A stretch of 64,000 bases of DNA from Macrotis lagotis (GCF_037893015.1 NC_133665.1:101133637-101197636); one strand, 5' to 3'; shown: positions 21,641 through 63,169, counted from the first letter of the stretch. The notes: generated by a model from the sequence alone, not told the origin. Program-made: numbers and translations.

Positions 21641-22989
21641 AATAACTAAGCTGGGATTCAAGCCTGGGCCTGCGGTTTTGAACTCATCATGTCACGCTGC
21701 TTCTTGATCAGCTCTGGGTTGACCCATCTGTTGGTCAGTTTTTATTGGAAGATCATTTGAAGACACTGCCTTCTGGAGTTGGACAGCTATTGCTTAGTCC
21801 TTGTTGCCAGGCCTTCCTCACATGGTTCAGACAAATGTGGGAAATTCCCCACAGTCAATGGGCCAGTAGTGGAAACTTCTGGCAGCAATGGCTTGACCTG
21901 AAGACTATCTGGGAATCTTGACTACTCCCTCAGGACCTCGACTGGAATAAGGTCAACCTGGAGTAGGTTTCTATGGTCCCTGGTCTCTAGCTCGGGGGTT
22001 TACATTTAGAGAACGATGCAGACCAGTCTTTCTAATTCAGGAGAATATAAGCTTGGGGCAGTTGCAGTTAGCTTCTGTGTCTCCAGCACCTAGCCTGGCC
22101 CTCAGCACCTGAATCAAGACTAGTTGGGTGCAGGAAGGGGGAGGGTTGGAATCTAGGGGCTGGAGGGCTTGGGCAAAGGTCCAGTGAGGCAGAGGGTATG
22201 GCTACTGTTTCTAGAATAGATGATTTGTACCCCTCTAACTTTGGGTGAGGCAGGGATTTGGTTCACGTTTACTCCCAAACATGGTTTTCCCTGGAAACAA
22301 GAAGCCCCTTGCTCCCAAGTAAGCATCCAGGCTAGCAAAAATAATGAATATAGGACAGGCTTTATTTTACTTTACAAAAACTAAAGGATTTGTACCTAAT
22401 CTTATAAATAAATTCCCCTTCCTTCTCTGTGAACCTCTGCCTTCCCCAGGGATCTCTTTCAGATACTACCAGATAATGGTACTACCCTTGGGACCCACCC
22501 ACTTCATTGCTGGGTAGTCCCACAACCCTCACTTCTGGTGGGATCATCAAGAGCTGCCCTGTTGGGCTCTAGGATGATCTTCCACATCATCTTCATGTTG
22601 TGAAACTCCTTTTCCCTTGTATCTCTATCTGGCAATGGTTCCCACTTTCCTTCTATATTCTCTTATCAAACACTTCTCCCATGCTCCTGGTATGGACTTC
22701 TTATAGTTTCTATATATCAACTTGAAATGTTTTCTCAAGGTCACTTCTGCTCTGGAGGAGCATGTGTAGACATGAAATTCTCCCTCTAGGGACTTTTCTG
22801 GATCTTTCTGTCTTCTCTATTCCACAACCTACTTTAAAGGCAGAAGCTGGGAACTCAATTAGCTCAGATGTATGATCTAGTGACAAAAGTCAATTTGTAT
22901 TAGGGGAAAGAAGTCTTGTTCTCTGAGTCAATGAGGTCTGGGGAACAAAAGATAATCCTGTGTACAGAATTCACATATTGCCAAGAAGA
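21641..22989. other. Single-copy sequence between gene 1 and the inverted exon
   Basis: I looked here for the missing Ser exon of gene 1 (GDSGGP) on the + strand and for further exons of the inverted copy on the minus strand and found neither. Confidence 0.4.
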
Positions 22990-22994
22990 AACAA

Positions 22995-23024
22995 AAAGGG
23001 GAGAACTTACCCAGTCTCCTGTTG
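22995..23024 (-). pseudogene. Possible micro-exon of the inverted protease copy
   Basis: On the minus strand 'attgtatcag' is followed by a 30-nt block starting at about 23039-23010 and ending CTGG|GTAAGT. Read in phase 1 it gives MCSYPNRRLG, which resembles the gene 3 micro-exon CSAPHRPT (shared C-S-x-P-x-R). The upstream pyrimidine tract is weak. Coordinates are good to about 20 bases. The resemblance is short and could be chance. Confidence 0.3.
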
Positions 23025-23119
23025 GGATAGCTACACATTCCTGATACAATCTGCCTACAGTTAAATATTTTGTTTGAAGTAGATAACAAGGGGTGATATA
23101 AGAGAATGGAGGTGAGGCA

Positions 23120-23173
23120 GATATTGGGGAGGAGGTGTGAGATTACAAGAAATCTCACCTCCTCCCCAATATC
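23120..23173. repeat. Perfect hairpin, 23-bp arms
   Basis: Arm gatattggggaggaggtg(tg)agatt at 23120-23144 pairs with 23151-23173 with one 2-nt bulge and a 6-nt loop. It falls right at the splice donor of the inverted exon. Confidence 0.9.
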
Positions 23174-23196
23174 ATCATCATCATCATCATCAGCAT

Positions 23197-23248
<52 letters not shown>
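23172..23248. repeat. (ATC)n and (CAG)17 trinucleotide repeats
   Basis: About eight ATC/CAT units, then an interruption, then 17 uninterrupted CAG units (23197-23247). On the minus strand the CAG run is CTG and lies where gene 2 has CTGCTGCTGCTG in its signal peptide. Confidence 0.97.
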
Positions 23249-23249
<1 letters not shown>

Positions 23250-23446
23250 GGAAGGTGGGCAGGAGCCCCAGGGCCCCAGGGTCTCAGGAGCAGAAAGGCT
23301 CAGAGATGAACCAGTCCCCATGGCCTGTGTGGTGCCTTGTCTCTGCTGGCAGCACCTGTGTTTTGTGGTAACTGACTGGGGGCAGGATCCTTCTAGAGAG
23401 TGCCTCCTATTCCTGGGACTGGCATAACCTAAGGGGAGCAGAATCT

Positions 23447-24126
23447 TGATAGTGACTGAAAATCCTATTAGGGTGCCTTTGGTGCACATTGACCTGTAGA
23501 CCCAGATTTTGACTAGATAGAAAGTGAATAAGGAAGAGACAAAGATACAAGTATCCTCAAATCTAGGAATGCCTCTAAAGTCAGACTAGGGGGTCCTGGG
23601 TGGTCTTATCAGAGTCTACCTGATGTCCTTATTGGAGCACAAAGATGGCTGGAGGGCAGGGGTTACAATTTGCTGTTGGCTCAAGCTTCCCTGAGGGGAG
23701 AGGGATGTGGTTTCTCAGAACAAGGACTCTCCAAGGTCAGCAGACACTGTCTCCTCTCAGGCTACGGGGGTCTTCTTGTATTAGGGGCCTCCCAGGAGCC
23801 CCCTGAGAGTTTATAGGACCCAGAATAAGGAGCTGGGATGGACTTTAGAGGTCAGCACTTTCATTAGTAATTAAAGTACCTGAGGACATGTAGATCTAAA
23901 CTATAAACTCAAAACTGCTTTTTCTGACTTCAAATTCAATAAACTTTCTACTGAATCACGATGTTTTCCTTCAGACATCATGGCCCTTGCAAACCAACTC
24001 CCTGAAGGCAGTTTGGAGGCCTGGGAGGAATGAATGGTCTGAACAAGGATTAGCCACTGGGAAATACTGGTCCTGTAGGGGAAGAGGGCTGAGGATAGAG
24101 GGGTGCGTGATGTGATTAACTTGTGC
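23447..24126. other. Spacer between the two divergent first exons
   Basis: About 680 bp separates the inverted promoter copy from the gene 2 promoter. No repeat was recognised. Short frames on the minus strand (23901-24204) have no domain. Confidence 0.4.
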
Positions 24127-24254
24127 TCCCCTTGGACTATGCCAGGCCCAGACATAGGGGGCACTCTCTAGAAGCATTCTGCTCCCACTGCCCCACCCCC
24201 ACAAAGTCAGTTACCACAAAACACAAGCGCTGCCAGGGGACACAGGGCCTGGAC
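24127..24254 (+). promoter_or_regulatory. Candidate promoter / 5' leader of gene 2
   Basis: This block is the part kept best between gene 2 and its inverted copy. It contains a 21-bp identical stretch at 24205-24225 (inverted copy 23357-23377) including ACCACA, a RUNX-type core. No TATA box is evident. Promoter activity is inferred from position and conservation only. Confidence 0.4.
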
Positions 24255-46463
<22,209 letters not shown>

Positions 46464-47199
46464 ATCTTCTTCGCATTTCAGGATAGTGCTTTCTCTCCTC
46501 CCAGAGGTTCTTCATCTCTTTTCAGCCTTCCTCATATCCTCTGCTCCCTTCCTTCTTTGGTTTTAGCCTTCCTATCTTCCTAGTGTGATGCCTGTGTATT
46601 CCAGAAGGGCCATGGGGTCTGGTTAGGAGTCCTCTAAGAGGACACTAGGGATGAGAATAATGATGGGGGAGGGGAACAGATGGAATGTTTGGGGTTCAAG
46701 GAAGAAGAAAATGAGGGTGTGGGACTGGGAGCCGATGTGGAAGAGCTAAATTTTCTTATGGAGGTGAACGTTCTAAAGGACTGGGAGACTAGAAAGTCTT
46801 TGAGTGGAGCCTTGAGACTTTAATTAACCCATTAAACTGTTGCAATGAGGAAGACTATGGAGTTCTGTAATTATCTTTGGTGACAAATAGTTGACCTCTC
46901 ACATCCAAGGACACAGCAATGACTCCTATTCCTATAGGCAACAAGGTTTGGGAAAGGCTTTCCTCACCACACCATGAGGCAGGCAGTACAGATTACAACA
47001 TTGAAACTTATTAAAATTAAATGATCTGACCATGTTCACTCAACCAGTAATAGGATTTGGAAGTAACTTTGACTTCTGGGCCCAGCATCCTTTCCATTTT
47101 GCCTCTGTCATCAGGTCATGGCCCACAAATGCTCATGGATGTATCTATGTATCTTTGCATGTAGTATCTTTGTATTTGTTGATCTACATAATGTTTCTT
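46464..47199. other. 3' flank of gene 2, probable 3'UTR start
   Basis: No convincing AATAAA within 500 bp; the first clear one (47292) is inside an L2 end. Nothing else recognised. Confidence 0.35.
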
Positions 47200-47312
47200 C
47201 CTACTAGAATGTCACACATTCTTTAAGGAAAGGGATTGCTTCCTCCTGTCTGTGTCTGCTTAGTTCGGGGCTAAGCAAAAAGCAGACATTTAATAAATGC
47301 TTGTTAAAATGA
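47200..47312 (+). mobile_element. L2 3' end
   Basis: Shows 'actagaatgtcacacattctttaaggaaagggattgc' and 'acatttaataaatgcttgtt'. Confidence 0.65.
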
Positions 47313-47574
47313 GTACTAACTTTCCAAGACCATGAAACTATCAAAAAAAGTTTAAAGATGTTAAACTTGGGCCAAGAATGAGTTATTTTTTTCAGCTTGG
47401 TTCTAAAAGATTGGTGTGGTTATTAGCCTGATTGATCCTTGGGGTAGGAAGGAGATTGGATCAGATGATCTCCAAGGTATTTTTCTTTGACAATCTAGGG
47501 TCCTATCCTTATGTTTAAAATTCATAATGGAAATCAAAAATTGAAGCACTAATTATGCTACTTCAGGTTAATGA

Positions 47575-47745
47575 ATGAAGGAGACTGGCTCTAGAGGCAG
47601 AGAAACTGGCTTCAAATTCTGACTCTGCTCTTTACAGATGATGTGACTTGGGGTAGGTCACAAACTTCTCTGGGTCTCAGTTTCCTCATCTGTAAAACGA
47701 GAGGGGGTCATCTTTGTCAGTCCTAGGTCTATGACCCCGTGACTG
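47575..47745 (+). repeat. MIR fossil
   Basis: Shows 'ctggctctagaggcagagaaactggcttcaaa' and 'ggtctcagtttcctcatctgtaaaacg'. Confidence 0.75.
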
Positions 47746-48099
47746 AATAACCTCTAACATCCCTTCCAGTAATACCTCTCTGATGCTGTATTTAGCTTTA
47801 ACTATAAGAAAATTGAATGTTATCTGGTTGACCATTCTCTCCAAAGACAGAAACAGACCTTCATTCTAACTTGTGTGTGAACTTTCAGGGTTACTGTGGC
47901 CAAAAAGTCATTACCCTAAGACACCTCTGAATTTGATTAAGGTGATTTGGGGAGAAGTGACTAGTGACCCAAGTCCATCACCATCCAAGCTCCTTTCTTA
48001 TCTGTAATCCAGAACTTGAATTTTCTTGACATACACTTTGAAAAGTCAGAGTCACCTCCAAACTTTGATCATGGATTAGGACAATGATATATTAGTGAG
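47746..48099. other. Nothing recognised
   Basis: Single-copy sequence. Confidence 0.4.
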
Positions 48100-48480
48100 A
48101 ACTGATATATATTTTTATATATATATATATATGTTTACATGCATATATATCACAGATATACATATAAGTGGGTGAATATAGAAGCATACATGCATGTATA
48201 TACAAATGTTATGTACATACATTCACATACATTATATTTATACACTTACACATATTTACATGCATATATAAGATATTTATGTAAATATATACATAAAACA
48301 ATTTATGTTATATAGTCTTATAAAACATATAATGATATATTTACAAATTTGTAACTTTATACATTTGTAATATATAATATATAGATATATGCACACACAC
48401 ACACACATATATATACATAGACACAGACATACCTACACACAAATACATATATATATGTATATATATATATTTAAAGACAA
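48100..48480. repeat. AT-rich (TA)n/(CA)n low-complexity tract
   Basis: Interleaved atatat, acatac and cacaca runs. Confidence 0.9.
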
Positions 48481-49139
48481 ATTTGTAAAATTCATTGCCT
48501 ACTTTGCTAGTCTCTCTGCTAGTGCCTGAGAATACAAAGGTGGGAAACGTCCAATGAAACACAAAATAGGGTGGGATGATGGGAAAAGAGAAATCCAAAT
48601 AACATGTTCTGGGAATATTTTGGAAGGGAGGGAGCATAAGGAGTTGGTGGGAAGGCAGTCATTCTGGAAGAAGGGGCACATGAGTTGGACCTGAGGGGAA
48701 AAAAAGGGTTTCAATAAATGGAGATGAAGAGGAGATGTATTTCAGATAGCAAAGTGTGAGAGGGATGGGAGGTGATGGGGATGACTTGTACCAATACAAA
48801 CAGGTAGGATGTGATTGGGGACTATTGAGTTCTTGAAAGAAGAAGGGGGAAATAAGACCAGGAAGGTAAGTTGGAGTCATATTGTGGAGATATTAAATGT
48901 TGTGCAGATGTAATTGAATTTTATTCTTTCGCAATGAAGAACTGCAAGAAACACAATGAAAAATGAAAGATAAAGAGTTAAAATGAAAGCTTGGAGTAGA
49001 ATTTTTATGTTTCATTTGAGAGTAAAAAAAAGCAGGGGCATTAATTATGACCAATGAAGACTTTTGAGTCTTCAGAGAAGAAATAGGGCCAGGCATGCAT
49101 TAGTAGGACTATATTGGAAGCCATGAGGAAGATTTCATT
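48481..49139. other. Nothing recognised
   Basis: A purine-rich stretch; short minus-strand frames are compositional. Confidence 0.4.
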
Positions 49140-49325
49140 TTTTCCCTTTTTTTTAAGTTTAATATTTATCCTCATTTTGTACAAATGTTTTTTTTACATT
49201 AATAAAATATTCTTGTTTAGGAGTAAATGAAATACCCCCTCCCCCCCATAAATATAGACTTCCTTGAATGATAAAGCAAAGAGGAGAGAAAAAAATTAAA
49301 ATTAAAAATAATAGTAATAATTGTA

Positions 49326-49490
49326 GGTATGGCCAGGTGGTACAATGGAGGAAGCACCAGCCCTGGAGCCATGATCACCCGAGCCCACATTCGGCCCCAT
49401 ATACCCAACAATCACCCAACCGTGTGACATGCAAGCCACCTGAACCCCACTGCCCTGCAAAAATTAAAAAAAAAGAAAAAAAAAGATCCA
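49326..49490 (+). repeat. SINE inserted in the LINE
   Basis: Shows 'tggccaggtggtacaatgg', 'accagccctggagccatgatcacccgagccc', 'acccaacaatcacccaaccgtgtgac', and an A-rich tail. Confidence 0.75.
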
Positions 49491-49516
49491 AAATAAAATA
49501 AAATAGTAATAATAGT

Positions 49517-49675
49517 AGGGGTGGCTGGGTGGTGGACAGTGCATTGGCCCTTGAGCCAGGAGCACCCGGGTCCAAATCCGGCCTCAGACACCCAACAATC
49601 ACACTGCTATGCGGCCCCAGGCAGGCCACCCAGCCCCATCTGCCCTGCAACCCCCCAAAATATTAATAAAAATGT
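49517..49675 (+). repeat. SINE inserted in the LINE, GC-rich variant
   Basis: Shows 'ggtggctgggtggtggacag', 'cccgggtccaaatccggcctcagacacc', 'ggccccaggcaggccaccc'. Confidence 0.8.
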
Positions 49676-49854
49676 GCTTGAGTCTGTTCCAACACCAACA
49701 ACTCTGTCAGTGTAGATCACATTCTTTATAAGTCCATGGCAAAAGTTACTTCTATATTTTTCTACCATTGCCATTGCTGATCACAACTCCCTTCTTTCGT
49801 ATTTCTCCACTACCATGTACTATATTTTCTCTCTCCTTTCACTCTGACTCTGCT

Positions 49855-50008
49855 GTAGGGTAGCTGAGTGGTGCAGCAGACAGATCCCTGGTCCTGGGGC
49901 CAAGAAGCCCTGAGCCCCCATACCACCCCTTAGGTCCAGCATCCACCTGGCCCTATGGTCCCGGACAGGCCATCCAATCCCAGCCCCTTGCAAGAAGTAA
50001 AAAAGAAA
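49855..50008 (+). repeat. SINE inserted in the LINE, GC-rich variant
   Basis: Shows 'tagggtagctgagtggtgcagcagacag', 'ccctggtcctggggccaagaagccc', 'tatggtcccggacaggccatcc', A-rich tail at 49997. Confidence 0.75.
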
Positions 50009-50571
50009 ATGTGTTATATCTGACCACTCTCCCCCCATGGTCCATCCTCTCCTCCATCACTCACATCACCCCCCCCCCTTCCCCATGCCTAACCCCATTG
50101 AGTATATATGCTGTTTCCTCTCCTAACCAGCTCTGATGAGGGCAAAGATTCCCTCATTCCCCCTTGCCTTCCCCCTTCCATATCATTGCAATAGCTCATT
50201 GTAACAAAGAAAAATCTTATTATATGAAATATCTTGGCCTATTTCCCCTCTCCTTTTTCTTTCTCCCATTACATTTCCCTTGTTTCTATTGACTCCATTT
50301 TTACACCATATTTTATCTTCAAATTCAGTTTTCTCCTGTGCTTCAACTATAAAAGCTCCCTCTACCTGCTCTATTAACTGAGAAGGTTCATGAGTATTAT
50401 CAGTGTCATTTTTTCTATGCAGGAATACATGCAGTTCATCCTCATTGAGTCCCTCATATTTCTCCCCTCTCCTCCAATTTCCATGCTTCACCCAAGTCCT
50501 GTATCTGAGGATCAAACCTTCTGTTCAGCTCTGGCCATTCCAACAGGAACATTTGAAATTCCCTCAGTTCA

Positions 50572-51568
50572 TTAAAAGTTCCATCTTTTTCCCTGGAAGA
50601 GGACATTCATTTTTGCTGGGTAGTTGATTCTCAGTTGCATTCTAAGCACTTCTGCCTTCTGGTATATTATATTCCAAGCCCTATGAGCTTCCAATGTAAT
50701 TGCTGCTAAGTCCTGTGTGATCCTGACTGCAGCTCCACGGTATTTGAACTGTGTCCTTCTGGCTGCTTGTAATATTTTCTCTTTGACGTGGAAGTTCTGG
50801 AATTTGGCTATTATATTCCTAGGGGTTGGTTTTTTGTGATCTCTTTCTCGAGGGGATTGGTGGATTCTCTCCATTTCTATTTTGTCCTCTGCTTCTAGAA
50901 TATCAGGGCAATTTTCCTGTAGTAATTCTTTGAAAATGATGTCAAGGCTCTTTTCCTGATCATGACTTTCAGGTATTCCAAAAATTTTAAAATTATCTTT
51001 CCTAAGTCTTTTTTCCATATCAGTTGTTTTTTTCAATGAGATATTTCACATTTTCTTCTAATTTTTCATTTCTGTGGTTTTGAAGTATTGATTACTGATT
51101 TCTGGTAGATACATCAATCTCCCTGAGTTCTATTCTTTGTCTGAAGGATTTATTCTCCTCAGAGAGTTTTCTTATGTCTTTTTCCATCTGGCCAATTTTG
51201 CTTTTTAAAGCATTCTTCTCCTCCATAACTTTTTGAACTGTTTTATCCATTTGACCTAAGCTGGTTTTTAGCATGCTGTTTTCTTCAGCATTTTTTTGGA
51301 TTTCCTTGACTAAGCTGCTGACTTCATTTTCATGTTTTTCCTGCATCTCTCTCCTTTCTTTTCCCAGTTTTTCTTCTAACTCCCTCATTTGATTTTCAAA
51401 GTCTTTTTTGAGCTCTGTCATAGCCTGAGCCCAATTTCTGTTTTTCTTGGAGTCTTTAGATGCAGGAGCTTGTGCTTCTTCATTTTCAGACTGAGTGTTT
51501 TGATCCTTCTTGGGTTCACAGGCAAAATATTTATCAAAGGTGTTCCTGTTATTTCTCTGCTTGCTCAT
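50572..51568 (-). pseudogene. L1-type ORF1 (nucleic-acid-binding protein), nearly intact
   Basis: From the ATG at 51568: a charged N-terminus (MSKQRNNRNTFDKYF), a ~100-residue coiled coil with Glu/Lys-rich heptads (MTELKKDFENQMRELEEK to RKLSEENKSF), then, after a TAA near 51092 and a one-base frame change, an RRM-like part (NFKIFGIPE, RNIIAKFQNFHVKEKILQAAR) and a C-terminal domain (ITQDLAAITLEAHRAW, INYPAKMNVLFQG). This is the order of L1 ORF1p. One stop plus one frameshift separate it from an open frame. Confidence 0.85.
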
Positions 51569-52195
51569 TTTCCCAGCCTTAGCCTGTTTTGGGGGTGCTT
51601 CCTGAGCTCTTGGGACAGTCTCACAAGGATCTCAGTGTCCTCCTTCCTGATCTGTGAATGACCATATGTGCCCCCCTCTGCCACGGGGCTGAGGTGAGGG
51701 GGCCCCTGCTGTTCTATGGAGGGGCCTAGACTGTGATCAGGATCTGAATGTGGTCAGAGCCCCAGAGTCCTGTTCCAGGGGCAGAGCTCTGTAGTCTCTC
51801 TGTCTCTCTCTCTCTCTCTCTGTCTCTCTTTCTTCACTCACCTCCCTCAGCTCAATGGGCTCATGCCCTGGGGGCTCCTGCTTACTGGCTCCTGCTCCGT
51901 CTGCTTATGTTTCCCGAAACTTGGCTGAGCTGGCCATGCTGCTTGCTGTGTGCCCTGAGGGCCGGGCTTCAGGTGCTCGCTCTGGCAGAGGTCCCCCCGT
52001 TGTTCCCCTAATTTGTGCCTGGTGCTCCCCAGGGTGTAGCTCAGGAAACTCCCCTGCTGCTGTGAGCCTCAGCTCCCAGTGCCCTGGGGCTGCCTCTGGG
52101 AGGCTGAAGTTCTTTCACTTTGGCAGGCCACCCCTCTGGCAGGCCGCCCCTCCAACCCCAGGGAGCAGAGCCTTTCTTTTCCAGGTTACCTTGAG

Positions 52196-52524
52196 TAGGA
52201 GAACTCGGAAGATTTCTTAGGTTGGGGAGACCACATGTGGGTGCTAGGAAAAGTTGTAGTCATACTTGAAAGAGATGGATCAGAGGCTACAGATATTTCA
52301 GAGATTGAATCATTGGGACTTGGGAAATGATTGAATGTGGGGGATGAAGGAGAGTGAAGAACAGGAGGTAACTCAGACATTTTGTGACAGGAAGACTACA
52401 TCAGAATTGAGTGAAACCATCAACAGAAAAATAAGAAAACTGGGAGAGAGGGAGAAAGCTGTTTTAGGAAAGATGAATTTAGGCTGGGATATGTAGAGCC
52501 CATCCATCTGTCTATCCATACATT
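52196..52524. other. Nothing recognised
   Basis: About 330 bp upstream of the LINE 5' end. Confidence 0.4.
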
Positions 52525-52606
52525 ATAGGTCAATCCATCCATCCATCCATCCATCCATCCATCCATCCATCCATCCATCCATCCATCCATCCATCCATCC
52601 ATCCAT
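52525..52606. repeat. (CATC)n tetranucleotide repeat
   Basis: About 20 CATC/ATCC units with almost no interruptions. Confidence 0.97.
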
Positions 52607-53092
52607 GCAGCCATCATTCATTTATTCAAAGATGACCAACTCTTTCTATTATGTGCACCACCCAACACCAGATGTCAGTCTGGGATGTCAGCCTAGTTCC
52701 TTTGTACCTCCTTCAGACTCTCTCTGGGACCTACTGACCCTTGACTCTGACTCTTTGTGGGTAGTATTCATTGGTCTATGTTTGATGTGAATTATCCAAA
52801 CAAATCAGGAGTGGCAGCCTCCATCCTGTTCTGACAGTGTCTCCTCCCAATAAAAGTTTACAATACACATGATATGATTTAGAAGCCAGCTAGGTGGCAC
52901 CAGAGAGCATAGAGCAGTAGGTCTGGAGTCAGGAAGAGCTGAATTCAAATTCTACCTCAAATATCATATAAATACATATGTATGTGTATTTACATTTATG
53001 TAAATATATATTTATGCATACAGTATATGACTTCTTTCTCATTTCAACTGACATTGGTTAATGGTTTTGATGAAACACTTTCCCCCCTCTTA
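52607..53092 (+). repeat. Mostly unrecognised, SINE fragment at 52885-52970
   Basis: The fragment reads 'gccagctaggtggcacc', 'ggtctggagtcaggaagagctgaattcaaattctacctca'. The rest is unrecognised. Confidence 0.6.
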
Positions 53093-53283
53093 TTCTTTGA
53101 TAAAAGGATAACTGGAAGGGAGCAAAGGAATAGGGTTTTTTTTGTATATATGTAGATGATAGAAAAATAGATAATATTCATATTTTTTAAAATAGTGTCT
53201 GGGAGGAGTTTCTGCTGCTACCCAGCTCTGCTGAGAAGGAAACATTCTATTCACTGAATTTAGGGAGAATACATTATTTCAGA
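53093..53283 (+). repeat. Direct repeat pair C, copy 1
   Basis: Matches 58541-58712: 'attctttg', 'aaaaatagtctctgggaggagtttct', 'gagaaggaaacattc', 'attcactgaa'. About 80-85% identical. Confidence 0.75.
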
Positions 53284-53299
53284 AGTTATTAAATTTCTG

Positions 53300-53436
53300 C
53301 TTCAGTTTCCTCATCCATAAAATAGTGATAACAATAAATAACAATAAAGTAAGTACCAATTGCACAGAATTGTTATGAGGATTAAATGAAATAATATTTG
53401 CAAAGTATATCTGGCACATAGAGGATATTGAATAAC
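53300..53436 (+). repeat. MIR fossil
   Basis: Shows 'cttcagtttcctcatccataaaat', 'ttgttatgaggattaaatgaaat', 'ctggcacatagaggatattgaata'. Confidence 0.75.
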
Positions 53437-54088
53437 CCTTCTATAATTACAGAAAATTAAAAATAGATCAGAGCCACTTACTGTTGGACCAGGGATCAAT
53501 TGTCAATCCCAATGGCTCCAGCTGCTCCAAGGTTTTCCACTTGTCACAAAGCTTACTTACAGTGGAACAGAGTGAAGCCCTCCTTGACTCGGAGGGCATT
53601 AGCTCAGTGGGCACTAAATGGAGGCTGATGATAGGGAGAGGAAGAGATCCCCAGACCCAGCATTCCCAGGTTGCTGTTGATGGTTCTAAAGATGATGGAT
53701 CACCAGATGGTCTCCCTGGCCACATCACCATATAGGTGCTGACAGACCAACTGGCGAAATTTGAGTGAGAGAATTGTGAAAGCAGGGGTTAACTGGGGAA
53801 ATATGACCGTCAGGGCAGTTAGGCACTCTGGGGGCTTGACAGCCCGCTATGTGGGCAGAGTGTCATGGCATCCTTTCCTGGAAGGAGATTTGGGAGTGGA
53901 ACATGGGGTCAATAAGAAAGTGATCAGTGAAGCACTGCTAAAGAATAGTGATGAATGGTCAGCCTTTGTGATAGTAACACCGGAATGGGACATCTCATCT
54001 AGCACCGGAGCAAGCAAAGAGCCTTCAACTGAGTTCTGGGAGGCCCCTAAAAGCTCTGCACGTGGACACTGACAATCATGCTGCAGCA
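53437..54088. other. Single-copy sequence before the minisatellite
   Basis: A 103-codon frame at 53761-54072 has no recognisable domain. Nothing else recognised. Confidence 0.35.
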
Positions 54089-54765
54089 CGCCACTGGTCC
54101 ATCCGGGCATCTGAGCTGCTGCAGCACCGCCACTGGTCCATCCGGGCATCTGAGCTGCTGCAGCACCGCCACTGGTCCATCCGGGCATCTAAGCTGCTGC
54201 AGCACCGCCACTGGTCCATCCGGGCATCTGAGCGGCTGCAGCACCGCCACTGGTCCATCCGGGTATCTGAGATGCTGCAGCACTGCCACTGGTCCATCTG
54301 GGCATCTGAGCTGCTGCAGCACCGCCACTGGTCCATCCGGGCATCTGAGCTGCTGCTGCACCGCCACTGGGTCCATCCGGGCATCTGAGCTGCCGCTGCA
54401 CCGAGAATGGGTCCATCCGGGCATCTGAGCTGCTGCTGCACCGCCACTGGGTCCATCCGGGCATCTGAGCTGCTGCAGCACCGCCACTGGTCCATCCGGG
54501 CATCTGAGCTGCTGCAGCACCGCCACTGGTCCATCCGGGCATCTGAGCTGCTGCTGCACCGCCACTGGTCCATCCGGGCATCTGAGCTGCTGCAGCACCG
54601 CCACTGGTCCATCCGGGCATCTGAGCTGCCGCTGCACCGCCAATGGGTCCATCCGGGCATCCGAGCTGCTACCATCACAACGGAATACTACCAATGGGTC
54701 CATCCGGGCATCTGAGCTACTACAGGTACCGCCAATGGGTCCATCCGGGCATCTGAGTTTCCAAG
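54089..54765. repeat. Minisatellite, 17 copies of a 39-40 bp unit
   Basis: Unit 'ccatccgggcatctgagctg' + 'ctgcagcaccgccactggt'. Seventeen 'ccatc(c/t)ggg.atc' anchors counted from 54098 to 54750. Copies 1-7 and 10-14 are close to the 39-mer; copies 8-9 and 15-17 have a GGG (40-mer) or a longer spacer. As 39 is a multiple of 3, frames up to 218 codons stay open on both strands (13-residue repeats such as HWSIRASELLQHR); I do not regard them as genes. Confidence 0.97.
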
Positions 54766-55080
54766 GGAGATTTTAGTGGGGCACCCCCGAATTCATCCGG
54801 GGCCTCAGGCGTGCTCCGCTCAACTAAACAAGGGATGCGCGGCCCACGTGGACGCGGCTGGCCGCCATGCTGGGCCCCGGGAAGCCCCCTGCGCTGTTCC
54901 CCGGGCCGCACCAGGCGGGGGCTTCCCCAGGCCTGGCACTGCCCCTGCCGGCGGCGCCCGGACTGCGGGCCCCTGCGGGTCGTTCCCCCACCCCTCCCCC
55001 CGCCGGCCCGACGGAGACCGACATCTGGGGAGCCCGAGGGGCCTGCGGAGCCGGGCCGGGCCAGGGGGCTCCCCGCGGCC

Positions 55081-63169
<8,089 letters not shown>

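Larger units (their letters stand above)
23060..23446 (-). pseudogene. Inverted copy of gene 2 promoter, signal exon and intron start
   Basis: On the minus strand this reads colinearly with 24127-24340: the 'actctctagaag' block, a 21-bp identical block around 'agttaccacaaaacaca', 'gctgcca', 'ggggctcctgcccaccttcc', the CTG run, then GAG|GTGAGATTTC and 'aatctcacacctcctcccc', matching the gene 2 donor and first intron bases. The ATG of gene 2 is CTG here; an upstream ATG (complement at 23319-23321) reads the repeat as poly-Cys, not poly-Leu. A ~50-bp insertion lies between that ATG and the conserved part. It looks like a dead first exon. Confidence 0.8.
49140..52195 (-). mobile_element. LINE with ORF1 but no ORF2 (HAL1-like), carrying three SINEs
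   Basis: On the minus strand: a GC-rich 5' leader (52195-51570), an ORF1 (51568 to ~50570), a ~1 kb 3' part without any recognisable endonuclease or reverse transcriptase, and an A/T-rich end near 49140. Three + strand SINEs (49326, 49517, 49855) are inserted in the 3' part. The compact ORF1-only layout recalls half-L1 (HAL1) elements; an L1 with an internal deletion is the alternative. No target-site duplication was identified. Confidence 0.65.

Noticed and set aside
21830-21900. Block starting TGT GGG AAA TTC CCC, resembling a protease CGKxP exon start
   Set aside because: The frame stops soon after, with no GG, W or HC landmarks and no acceptor. Chance match.
23137-23427. Frame with His and 17-Gln runs, like a polyglutamine protein
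   Set aside because: It is the reverse strand of a dead protease signal exon; the Gln run is CAG complementing the CTG leucine run. No splice or domain evidence on this strand.
54047-54703. Open frame of 218 codons with 13-residue repeats on the minus strand, and similar ones on the + strand
   Set aside because: The 39-bp minisatellite unit is a multiple of three, so several frames on both strands stay open automatically. No start context, domain or splice partner supports a gene.
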